DNA from: an uncultured Bacteroides sp.
Lineage (GTDB): Bacteria; Bacteroidota; Bacteroidia; Bacteroidales; Bacteroidaceae
DNA length: 14,035 bases
Direction: 5' to 3'
Assembly: GCA_905203765.1 (NCBI GenBank)
Contig: CAJKXC010000067.1
Location: 1-14,035 of the forward strand
Part shown: one piece after another, positions 1 through 6,329 of the stretch
Numbering within the stretch: position 1 is the stretch's first letter
How the letters are laid out: every line of letters begins with the position of its first letter
Position numbers and translations under genes: made by a program
The notes under the pieces: model-generated
What the model saw: only the letters and a program-made list of their open reading frames with translations
Database searches by the model: none
Told to the model about the DNA's origin: nothing

Positions 1-56
1 AGACGACTTGTCCGGTTCATTAGACTCAACGCTTTTTCCTCGAAAGCAGTGAAACT

Positions 57-229
57 TATTTGCATGGTAGGTCTTCTGACTTATTCCTGTTACAAACGCC
101 TTCCCGGATTGGTCTCCAGTGGCAATGAGTGAATTGCTTGTAACTTGTATGGAACTTACAGCAGCGGGACTGTTCAGGACTTGCACCTGATTCCCTTTTA
201 ATTGCTTCCCCCGCATGGGAGTCGCAAAC
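57..229 (-). promoter_or_regulatory. Cobalamin (AdoCbl-class) riboswitch, reading leftward
   Basis: On the minus strand the conserved core reads AAAGGGAAtcaGGTGcAAg, then TCCtgaacaGTCCCGCtgCTG, later GCCACTGG and CCGGGAAGGC, and ends with the B12 box GTCAGAAGACCTACC. The flanks GTTTGC (about 223-228) and GCAAAT (about 59-64) can form the closing P1 helix. These are the established invariant blocks of cobalamin riboswitches, in the right order and spacing. It lies about 5 nt after the predicted start of transcription from the promoter at 240-271. The controlled gene must lie left of the window; in Bacteroides these RNAs usually precede BtuB-type TonB receptors, vitamin-binding lipoproteins or corrinoid biosynthesis genes. 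The RNA continues through 56-1 as expression platform. An ATG at 20-18 (M-N-R-T-S-R to the edge) could be the start of that gene but cannot be tested here. Confidence 0.92.
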
Positions 230-239
230 CAATGCGCGA

Positions 240-271
240 CAAAGATAGGGAGTTTATTTGTTTTTTCCAAA
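240..271 (-). promoter_or_regulatory. Bacteroides-type promoter of the riboswitch transcript
   Basis: On the minus strand, TTTG (271-268), a 20-nt spacer and TATCTTTG (247-240) match the Bacteroides primary-sigma consensus (TTTG, about 19 nt, TAnnTTTG). Transcription would start near 233, just before the cobalamin aptamer. Confidence 0.82.
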
Positions 272-276
272 GGGAT

Positions 277-314
277 GTTCTTTTTCTTTCGTCTTGATAC
301 GAAAGAGAAAGAAC
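277..314. repeat. Inverted repeat, 16-bp arms
   Basis: Arms 277-292 and 299-314 pair over 16 bp with one G-T mismatch around a 6-nt loop (GTTCTTTTTCTTTCGT against ACGAAAGAGAAAGAAC). A purine-rich run follows to about 325. Together with the nested palindrome at 337-452 it looks like one intergenic repeat element. From memory, similar sequence recurs between Bacteroides genes, but no genome search was possible. Overlapping short reading frames here have no protein-like composition and are not called as genes. Confidence 0.7.
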
Positions 315-336
315 CAAAAAGAAAGGATCAAGGCTG

Positions 337-452
337 CGTTTTTTCAGCTACTCCGGTGCTTCCTTCGGCTAAAGGGCAGAAACTCGCTACGCTCAAACAG
401 TCTGCCCTTTTTGACGCCGAAGAAAACACCTGCGCTTGACGCTGAAAAAACG
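337..452. repeat. Three-tier nested palindrome
   Basis: Three perfect inverted repeats sit inside one another: 337-348 with 441-452 (12 bp, CGTTTTTTCAGC), 363-369 with 416-422 (7 bp, CTTCGGC), and 371-380 with 401-410 (10 bp, AAAGGGCAGA). A further short match, GGTG 355-358 with CACC 427-430, lies between the outer two. The innermost hairpin is followed by a T5 run on the plus strand, so it could end transcription moving right. On the minus strand the same structure lies downstream of the DUF5106 gene. The 453-515 stretch is GC-rich, biased to G and T, and holds no other signal I can name. Confidence 0.72.
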
Positions 453-515
453 AGGCCGGGAGACCATGCGGCGTGGGCGGTGTGGCATGGGCACGTGTGT
501 GGGCGGCGTGGGGGC

Positions 516-1460
516 TTATTGTTCGCCTTTCATTAGCAGGTATTCTTCGATGGTTTGCGCGGGAGCATCTTTCAGAAGTACTGTCTTATCCTTGTTTAGA
601 AGGTAGAGGGTAGGGATGGCTTTCAGGTCATACAGTTGTTGTTCCTTGATAGCGAAGGTCTTATCATATCCGTTAACCCATTCTTTTGGGAATTCATTTA
701 GGTGTTTTCGCCATTCGTCCAACTCTTCGTCGGGATAAATGGAGAGGACTGTTAGTCTCTTTTGTTCCAGAAGTTGATTGATGATAGGGGCATTTTTTAA
801 TGCTTCGATTGTCTCCGTGCAGGCATGGCATCCCGGGTTATTGATAAATAATAAGGTATAGTCCGATTTTTGTTGATAAAGAGAACCCTGTGCGCCGGAA
901 GCTAATGTATAGTTAAAATTCAGTGCTTTGGTTCCGATACGGTTTTTCTGAGCCAGTTCGCGACGGGCTTTGGGACGTACCTTTTCTATTTCTTCCAGTA
1001 CGGGAGAAGCCAACATGGCATCCAGTACAGGGATATAAAACTCTTCGTTACGCATCGGGGAGTTAGGGTCGTACAGATATTTGTCTGCCAAATCAGTGAT
1101 GTAAGTGAATACTTTCTTATTCACATTTGTCCGTTCAATTGTTTTCTGTATAGCTTGCTGTGCAGTTTCCAAAGGGACATGATTCAGTATATCACAATAG
1201 TCCGCCCAAGCTTGTTCGGTCACTTCGGGATGATGGATATAATTGGTATCGGCAAAGTTTACGTTATCCCAATAGTGCTTTACTAGGAAATCTGCCCGTA
1301 GCTCGGGTGCTGTCAGCATTGGCGGGATGGCAGGTAGCGTAAAGGAGGTGATGGTATCTTTGGGAGCTTCTTTGGAGTTTTGGCTGGATGCATTCCCGCT
1401 TTTGCAAGCGCAAAGCAGTAGAATACAGAAGACTGGGATAAGATTTATATTTGTTCTCAT
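516..1460 (-). CDS. DUF5106-type lipoprotein with a C-terminal thioredoxin-like fold
   Basis: A protein of 314 residues if started at the ATG at 1460. A longer frame begins with TTG at 1499, but that codon lies in the promoter -7 box, so it cannot be the start. The N-terminus is a lipoprotein signal ending L-C-A-C with lipidated Cys19. Residues about 42-180 are mostly helical and match the general look of DUF5106 domains. Residues about 185-314 look like a TlpA/thioredoxin fold: a beta strand followed by N-P-G-C-H-A-C (Cys211 and Cys214, CxxC) and a cis-proline site I-P-T (Pro283). This suggests a periplasmic or surface-anchored thiol-disulfide protein, redox role inferred and substrate unknown. 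It is transcribed alone, divergently from the TPR regulator. Base composition is more AT-rich than the fimbrial block. Confidence 0.85.
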   Translation of the reverse strand: MRTNINLIPVFCILLLCACKSGNASSQNSKEAPKDTITSFTLPAIPPMLTAPELRADFLVKHYWDNVNFADTNYIHHPEVTEQAWADYCDILNHVPLETAQQAIQKTIERTNVNKKVFTYITDLADKYLYDPNSPMRNEEFYIPVLDAMLASPVLEEIEKVRPKARRELAQKNRIGTKALNFNYTLASGAQGSLYQQKSDYTLLFINNPGCHACTETIEALKNAPIINQLLEQKRLTVLSIYPDEELDEWRKHLNEFPKEWVNGYDKTFAIKEQQLYDLKAIPTLYLLNKDKTVLLKDAPAQTIEEYLLMKGEQ

Positions 1461-1496
1461 AACTTGCTGAATTGTTTTCAATTTACTATTGGTGAG

Positions 1497-1504
1497 CAAA
1501 GATA
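1497..1504 (-). promoter_or_regulatory. -7 box of the DUF5106 gene
   Basis: TATCTTTG on the minus strand, 36 bases upstream of the ATG at 1460; predicted transcript start near 1490. No good TTTG lies 19-20 nt further upstream. It overlaps the TTG that would open the longest frame. Confidence 0.7.
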
Positions 1505-1545
1505 AAAAAACTATGTGTGAAAATGCACTGTTTTAATGAAAATGC

Positions 1546-1553
1546 TATATTTG
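1546..1553 (+). promoter_or_regulatory. -7 box of the TPR/HTH regulator gene
   Basis: TATATTTG matches TAnnTTTG and lies 30 bases before the ATG at 1584. It is inside the longest reading frame (ATG at 1536), so that upstream ATG would not be in the transcript. The -33 region is a poor match. Confidence 0.6.
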
Positions 1554-1583
1554 TGTCGGCAAACAAACATACAATGCATATCT

Positions 1584-3599
1584 ATGATTAAATCCACCTA
1601 CATATTCTTCGTTTTTTTTATGCTGACGGCTGTGTGGAGTTGCAACCGACCTTCTGACATGCAGCGGGAACATCCTGCCGTTTCTCCCACATTCTATGCC
1701 GACAGTCTTCGTACATTGGGGCGTGGTATCCGCTTGATTAAGGAGGAGAAGGAAAGTCTGGCTTTCCCGCCGCTTGATTCCGTGTTCCGGCTTCCGGTGG
1801 ACGATGTGCTCACTACCGAAGAATTGCGCCGTTTATCTTCCGAATCTCTCCGCCGGTTAATGATATACTTCAATCTGATGATGAACTTTGAGTCCGGCTA
1901 TCAGTATTTTGATTCGTTGGAGCGGGCGAAACACCCCGTTGTCTCCCGATATTGCCGCAGGGAACTGTGGGTGGCAAAGGCGCAGATGCTTATGGCGCTC
2001 GACCGCCATGCGGAGGCGGTGGACTATCTCAACCGGGCGATGGCACTGAAAGATGAGAACAACGACCCGTTGAGCGAGATATTTTGTACAGCTACGGCAG
2101 GCATCACTTATATGGGTGTCGACACTATCAGCACTCGTGCCGAGTCCGCTTTCCGTAGAGCCTGCCGAGTGGCAGAACGCTCGGGCCTAAGCAACTATTG
2201 GCTTTATCCACAAGCTATCGGGCGGCTTGCCGATATATACCTTCAGCAGGGGAAGTATGAAGAAAGTATCTCCCTCTGTCGTGAAGCTATCCGTCTATGT
2301 GAGAAGTCGGGCAGCTATCACGGCAAGCTAGTGGTGGCGGAGATTCTGACGGAAGCCTACCGCCTGCTCGGGCTCTATGATGAAGCGTTTCGCTATTGTG
2401 CCGTAGGAACGGGCGAGCCGGCACGTGCCGAAGTTGACAATAACTTGATAGGTCGTTTCTTCATTGCGAAGGCGGAGATACACAACAATCTGAATCGCCC
2501 CGACTCCGCACTCCTGGTTCTTGCGCAGGCCGACAGTTGCTTTGACCGGACGAAGAACGACTACTATCATTTGATGGTGCAGATAGACCGGATGTATTAC
2601 CTTGCCGCCTTTCCCGACTCTGTGAATGTGGCTTTGAGAGGCTTTGCCGCACTTGAAGGTAAAGTTCCCCGTCATCGCCTGCCATATTATGACTATTATT
2701 ACGGTGCCACTCTTGCCCGCGTCGGTAAATGGTTGGAGGCAATCCCCCTGCTTCGGAAATCTATTGGCGAGTTGAAAGATATATCCGAGCTTCACCCTGC
2801 TTCGGAAGCGGCGGAATTGTTAATGGAAGGCTATCGCCACACGGGGCGGGCAGCGGATATACTCACCGTCTTTCCCGAATACCGGGTGATGAGAGATTCG
2901 GTGACCCGCAAAGACAAGATACGCCAGTTGGCATCGGCAAATATCCGTTTCGAAACACAGAAGAAAGAACAGGAGAATCTTCTGCTGACTGCCGAAGTCC
3001 GTCTTCAGGATACCCTGTTGCATGTGTATTTCATAGCCGGAGTGTGTACATTGCTACTCGTCTTTTTTATAGCCGGCTGGATGGTGATGCGCCACCGCAA
3101 TCTGCGGCTCCGGTGGCAGCTCGAGGCGCAGGAACATGAGCGGGCTGACGAACGGTTACGTGACCAGGAAAGCAGGCTTCACGAACTGATAGCCGCCCGT
3201 CAGGACTTGTACGAACGCAACCGCTCCCTTATCCGCCAGCTTTCTGATATCCAGGCGCGCCACCGCAACACGTGCGAACTTGACAGCGTGATGGAAAGCC
3301 TTCAATCCCACTTGCTCACCCGTAAGGAAGAAGAGGATTTCCGTAACGCCTTTTTGTCCGTCTATCCGTCGGCGCTGCTGCATCTTCGTGAAGCCTGTCC
3401 GGCGGTGACACGTAGCGAGGAACTGTTTTGTATGTTGGTTCTGCTCAAACAATCCAACGAAGAACTGGCGCGGACGCTCGGCATCAGCGTGGCAAGTGTG
3501 TCCAAAACCCGATACCGCATCCGTGTGAAGCTTGGTCTGCCCGAAGGTTCGGACACTGATGCGGAAATCCGTCACATTATGGCAGGGGAAGATTTATAG
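1584..3599 (+). CDS. TPR-transmembrane-HTH protein, likely regulator of the fimbrial locus
   Basis: A protein of 671 residues with the start at 1584, chosen because the promoter -7 box lies downstream of the ATG at 1536 and because residue 1 then opens a good export signal (V-W-S-C, Cys20). Residues about 90-450 are helical pairs typical of degenerate tetratricopeptide repeats, for example A-E-A-V-D-Y-L-N-R-A and Y-E-E-S-I-S-L-C-R-E-A-I. A single membrane segment lies at about 481-502, then a charged coiled coil (about 504-560). Residues about 609-652 form a LuxR/sigma-4-like helix-turn-helix with S-N-E-E-L-A, L-G-I-S and S-V-S-K-T-R-Y-R-I-R-V-K-L. So the TPR part would be periplasmic and the HTH cytoplasmic. 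Proteins of this layout are common next to Bacteroidales fimbrial and surface-polysaccharide loci and are taken as regulators. Its target here is inferred to be the operon at 5088, with the Rpn gene in between. Confidence 0.8.
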   Translation: MIKSTYIFFVFFMLTAVWSCNRPSDMQREHPAVSPTFYADSLRTLGRGIRLIKEEKESLAFPPLDSVFRLPVDDVLTTEELRRLSSESLRRLMIYFNLMMNFESGYQYFDSLERAKHPVVSRYCRRELWVAKAQMLMALDRHAEAVDYLNRAMALKDENNDPLSEIFCTATAGITYMGVDTISTRAESAFRRACRVAERSGLSNYWLYPQAIGRLADIYLQQGKYEESISLCREAIRLCEKSGSYHGKLVVAEILTEAYRLLGLYDEAFRYCAVGTGEPARAEVDNNLIGRFFIAKAEIHNNLNRPDSALLVLAQADSCFDRTKNDYYHLMVQIDRMYYLAAFPDSVNVALRGFAALEGKVPRHRLPYYDYYYGATLARVGKWLEAIPLLRKSIGELKDISELHPASEAAELLMEGYRHTGRAADILTVFPEYRVMRDSVTRKDKIRQLASANIRFETQKKEQENLLLTAEVRLQDTLLHVYFIAGVCTLLLVFFIAGWMVMRHRNLRLRWQLEAQEHERADERLRDQESRLHELIAARQDLYERNRSLIRQLSDIQARHRNTCELDSVMESLQSHLLTRKEEEDFRNAFLSVYPSALLHLREACPAVTRSEELFCMLVLLKQSNEELARTLGISVASVSKTRYRIRVKLGLPEGSDTDAEIRHIMAGEDL

Positions 3600-3639
3600 A
3601 ATCGGTTCTTCCAGTCATTCAGCAATATTAACCCGGAAC

Positions 3640-3671
3640 TTTCATCATTAAACAAAAAATGTCTATCTTTG
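3640..3671 (+). promoter_or_regulatory. Promoter of the Rpn-like gene
   Basis: TTTC at 3640-3643, a 20-nt spacer and TATCTTTG at 3664-3671. Transcription would start near 3678, leaving a leader of about 24 nt before the ATG at 3702. Confidence 0.7.
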
Positions 3672-3701
3672 TTGTCAATATACACAACCATTACATTAAT
3701 A

Positions 3702-4526
3702 ATGGGAAGATTTATTAATCCCTTTACCGACTATGGCTTTAAGTTTTTATTCGGCAGAGAGGTAGAAAAGGAGTTATTAATCGACTTCTTGAACGATTTG
3801 CTCTCTGGAGAGCACGTGATTACCGACATCCAGTTCCTTAACAACGAACAGCAGCCGGAAGTAAAAACAGAACGGGGGATTATCTACGATATCTACTGTA
3901 TGACTGACACAGGTGAACGGATAATCGTAGAAATGCAGAATCGTGAGCAACCTTACTTTAAAGATCGTGCTCTCTTCTACCTCTCTCGTGCGATTACGCA
4001 ACAAGCTAAAAGCGGTCCTTGGGACTTCCGGTTGGATGCTGTATACGGAGTGTTTTTTATGAACTTTGTGATTGACAAGGACATGCCTGCGAAGATAAGG
4101 ACTGATGTAATCCTTTCCGACCGGGATACAGGACAGCTTTTCAATAACAAGTTTCGGCAGATTTTTATCGAACTGCCTAACTTTGACAAAGAAGAGGATG
4201 AGTGTAGTAACGATTTTGAACGATGGATTTATGTATTAAAGCATATGGATACACTTGATAGAATGCCTTTCAAGGCACGTAAAGCCGTTTTTGAACGACT
4301 TGAGAAGATGGCCTCCAAAGCGAATATGACTCCGGAGGAAAGAGCTCAATATGAGAAGGAATGGAAAGTTTATAACGATTATTTCAATACGTTGGACTTT
4401 GCCGAACAGAAAGGTATGTTGAGAGGAAAAGAATCGTCCGCCCGTATGATGAAATCCAAAGGTTTGGCTATCGATTTAATTTCAGAATGTACGGGACTCA
4501 CTGCTGAAGAAATTGAGGCATTGTGA
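3702..4526 (+). CDS. Rpn-family PD-(D/E)XK nuclease (recombination-promoting nuclease / putative transposase)
   Basis: A protein of 274 residues. The start is the ATG at 3702; an upstream TTG at 3669 overlaps the -7 box. The opening N-P-F-T-D-Y-G-F-K-x-L-F-G is the hallmark N-terminus of this large Bacteroidales family. The nuclease core is visible as D63 (Y-D-I-Y-C), then E77 and Q79 (V-E-M-Q-N), the D...ExQ form of the PD-(D/E)XK site, with conserved Asp10 upstream. The C-terminus K-G-L-A-I-D-L-I-S-E-C-T-G-L-T-x-E-E-I-E is also typical. Family members cleave DNA and raise recombination in E. coli (RpnA), and some are described as phage-defence or mobile genes; the role here is unknown. The gene is full length, with its own promoter and terminator, and stands between the regulator and the fimbrial operon. 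Confidence 0.93.
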   Translation: MGRFINPFTDYGFKFLFGREVEKELLIDFLNDLLSGEHVITDIQFLNNEQQPEVKTERGIIYDIYCMTDTGERIIVEMQNREQPYFKDRALFYLSRAITQQAKSGPWDFRLDAVYGVFFMNFVIDKDMPAKIRTDVILSDRDTGQLFNNKFRQIFIELPNFDKEEDECSNDFERWIYVLKHMDTLDRMPFKARKAVFERLEKMASKANMTPEERAQYEKEWKVYNDYFNTLDFAEQKGMLRGKESSARMMKSKGLAIDLISECTGLTAEEIEAL

Positions 4527-4537
4527 AAAGATAGATA

Positions 4538-4587
4538 ACAAACAGTAAGGGCGGCTCGTTAAAAAACGGGTCGCCCTTACTGTTTGT
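4538..4587 (+). terminator. Strong hairpin terminator after the Rpn-like gene
   Basis: Arms 4538-4553 and 4572-4587 pair perfectly over 16 bp (ACAAACAGTAAGGGCG). The pairing continues inward through GCTCGTT against AACGGGT with one mismatch and one wobble, leaving a loop of about 4 nt. It starts 11 bases after the stop codon. The stem itself ends in a T-rich arm (TGTTTGT). Confidence 0.88.
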
Positions 4588-4714
4588 ATGCGCCAAGCCT
4601 TTTCCTGACAGCCTCTTCTCTATTTTGTCCATGAATCTGTCCATTCCCATTTTGTCCTTCGTCGGGCTGAAATAATTATTTTTGCCCCGGCGAATAAAAG
4701 TTTAGCCTATATTG

Positions 4715-4745
4715 TTTGCTGTTTTTCGGCTTTTCTTTATCTTTG
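4715..4745 (+). promoter_or_regulatory. Consensus promoter of the fimbrial operon
   Basis: TTTG (4715-4718), exactly 19 nt, then TATCTTTG (4738-4745): a perfect match to the Bacteroides primary-sigma consensus. The predicted transcript start is near 4752. I found no convincing second promoter before 5088. Confidence 0.85.
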
Positions 4746-4751
4746 TCACTG

Positions 4752-5087
4752 CCCTTGTGAGAGAGGGCGTGATTTTTAGATAACGGAAAGCGTTTGAAGA
4801 ATATCATCTTCGTCAATCAAACTTCGCACCTTTGACTTGTCACCGTGAAGATGAATGCAACAAATGCTCACGTTCCATTGTTTATATGGATGCCTGTTTG
4901 CGCCCCCGCTTCCCCCTCCGTCCGGAGAGGGGAGGGGGACGATACACAAGCTTTATATACGCCAATGGCGTGAGTGTTCTGTTGCTTATCTACGGTATGG
5001 GCAGTGCGAAGGCCCCGATTGACGGATAAGCATACGGACACTTACGCCTTTCTTGTATATAAATTTTTGTAATCTTATGTTACAGGT
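4752..5087 (+). other. Long structured 5' leader of the fimbrial operon
   Basis: About 335 nt separate the predicted transcript start from the first gene. Hairpins visible by eye are GCCCT/AGGGC (4751-4755 with 4764-4768), GTTTGA/TCAAAC enclosing GAAGA/TCTTC (4792-4822), and a GC-rich stem at about 4903-4939 in which C-runs face G-runs. A 65-codon frame at 4832-5029 opens with ATG but has no lipoprotein signal, no family resemblance and unusual composition; I do not call it a gene, though a leader peptide is possible. Confidence 0.5.
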
Positions 5088-6323
5088 ATGAGAATGAAAA
5101 ACAAACAAAACGTAGCGTGGAGTACATTCTGTTACTTCGTACTGGCATTTTTGCTATGTCTATCGGTTGTTCCCTTGCGCGGTCAGCCGGATGCTGCCGT
5201 CCTTTCCTCACCTTCGGCAGACAGCCTGATTATTTTCAGCTATCCTTCACGTATCCGGATGTTCAAGACGGAATATGCGGACAACCGACTGTCGTTGCGG
5301 AAGTTGAAGAAACGGCTGCGCACCTTTCGTAAACGTCAGGACACCCTCTACGTGCAGAGCTATTCCGGCAGTTGGGACGATGAAAAGTCGAATCTGCGCG
5401 CCGCCTACTGGCGTGCCAACAATCTGAAAGGCTATCTTATCGACCACTACGGACTGCGCGAGCGGCATTTCCGGACACTCAACCACCCGTTGGCTCATCC
5501 CTTGTGGGGAGAAGTCGTCGTGGTAGGTTGCCGAGGTTTCCAAGATTGCCAAAGCGAGATTCCGCAAAACCGGCAAGAGCCTGCAAGTGCGGCGAGGCGA
5601 CAGGAACAACAGGAAGCCCTTCCGGTTGCCTTGCAGGGAGACAAAGAGCCTGTTGACTCTTCCGCCGTGGCTGCCACGGCTGTTGTGCCGGATGCAGCTA
5701 CTGCACCTGTTGCACCCGATGCAGCTACTGCTCTTTCTACTTCGGTTGCTTCTTCTGCTTCAGTTACTCCTTCTTCTTCCACCGCTTCCACCTCTACAGC
5801 TACCTCGCCTTCACTTCCCGCCAACGGTCGTTACCTTGGCGTGAAAACCAACCTTGCCGCTTGGGCGGGCACGATTATGAACGTGGCGGCGGAAGTGCAG
5901 GTCGGCAAGCATCTTTCCGTAGAGTTGCCGATATTGTGGTGTCCGTGGCACATCAGCGGCAAACATGCCGTGAAGACCTTCACCCTGCAACCCGAAGCCC
6001 GTTACTGGCTCTCGAAGCCCGGCTCGGGACATTTCTTCGGTCTTCATGCCCACGTAGGCTGGTTCAATGTGAAGTGGAATCGCGACCGTTATCAAGACGC
6101 CGACCGTCCGTTGCTGGGCGCGGGCGTCAGCTATGGTTATCTGTTGCCGCTCGGCGGACATTGGGCGGGAGAATTTACCCTCGGTGCAGGCTATGCCAAC
6201 ATGAAGTACGACACCTATTATAATATAGACAACGGCGCACGGATAGACACACGGACGAAGAACTACTGGGGCATCACCCGCATGGGGCTTTCTATCGTCT
6301 ATCGCTTCAACCTTAAAAAGTAA
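5088..6323 (+). CDS. DUF3575 outer-membrane protein with OmpA-like N-terminal part, fimbrial operon
   Basis: A protein of 411 residues. A Sec signal spans about 1-33 (hydrophobic F-V-L-A-F-L-L-C-L-S-V-V, cleavage near R-G-Q); M3 is an alternative start. Residues about 45-150 hold a divergent OmpA-C-like pattern, with S-N-L-R-A-A-Y-W-R-A-N-N-L-K-G-Y-L matching the N-x-x-L-S-x-x-R-A-x-x-V-x-x-Y-L helix of peptidoglycan-binding domains. Residues about 164-246 are a low-complexity Ala/Ser/Thr/Pro linker with P-D-A-A-T-A repeated. Residues about 247-411 are beta-rich with alternating aromatics and end Y-R-F-N-L-K-K, the DUF3575 barrel-like domain; G-R-Y-L-G-V-K-T-N-L opens it. DUF3575 proteins are standard first members of Mfa/Fim-type fimbrial operons. 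It is 6 bases from the next gene, so it is co-transcribed. The role is inferred to be outer-membrane assembly or anchoring of the fimbria. Confidence 0.82.
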   Translation: MRMKNKQNVAWSTFCYFVLAFLLCLSVVPLRGQPDAAVLSSPSADSLIIFSYPSRIRMFKTEYADNRLSLRKLKKRLRTFRKRQDTLYVQSYSGSWDDEKSNLRAAYWRANNLKGYLIDHYGLRERHFRTLNHPLAHPLWGEVVVVGCRGFQDCQSEIPQNRQEPASAARRQEQQEALPVALQGDKEPVDSSAVAATAVVPDAATAPVAPDAATALSTSVASSASVTPSSSTASTSTATSPSLPANGRYLGVKTNLAAWAGTIMNVAAEVQVGKHLSVELPILWCPWHISGKHAVKTFTLQPEARYWLSKPGSGHFFGLHAHVGWFNVKWNRDRYQDADRPLLGAGVSYGYLLPLGGHWAGEFTLGAGYANMKYDTYYNIDNGARIDTRTKNYWGITRMGLSIVYRFNLKK

Positions 6324-6329
6324 CGGCTT

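Noticed and set aside
215..536. Two short overlapping plus-strand frames as genes
   Set aside because: They run through the palindromes, have biased composition and no signal or family features; they are explained by the repeat element.
2328..3575. Several minus-strand frames within the TPR/HTH gene
   Set aside because: Shadows of the strong plus-strand coding frame, without signals or motifs.
4700..4830. Invertible (phase-variable) promoter in front of the fimbrial operon
   Set aside because: I looked for inverted repeats on both sides of 4715-4745. Only short hairpins downstream were found, none flanking the promoter, and no recombinase gene is present.
4832..5029. A 65-codon frame in the leader as a protein gene
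   Set aside because: Odd composition, no recognisable domain, no initiation context stronger than chance; only noted as a possible leader peptide.
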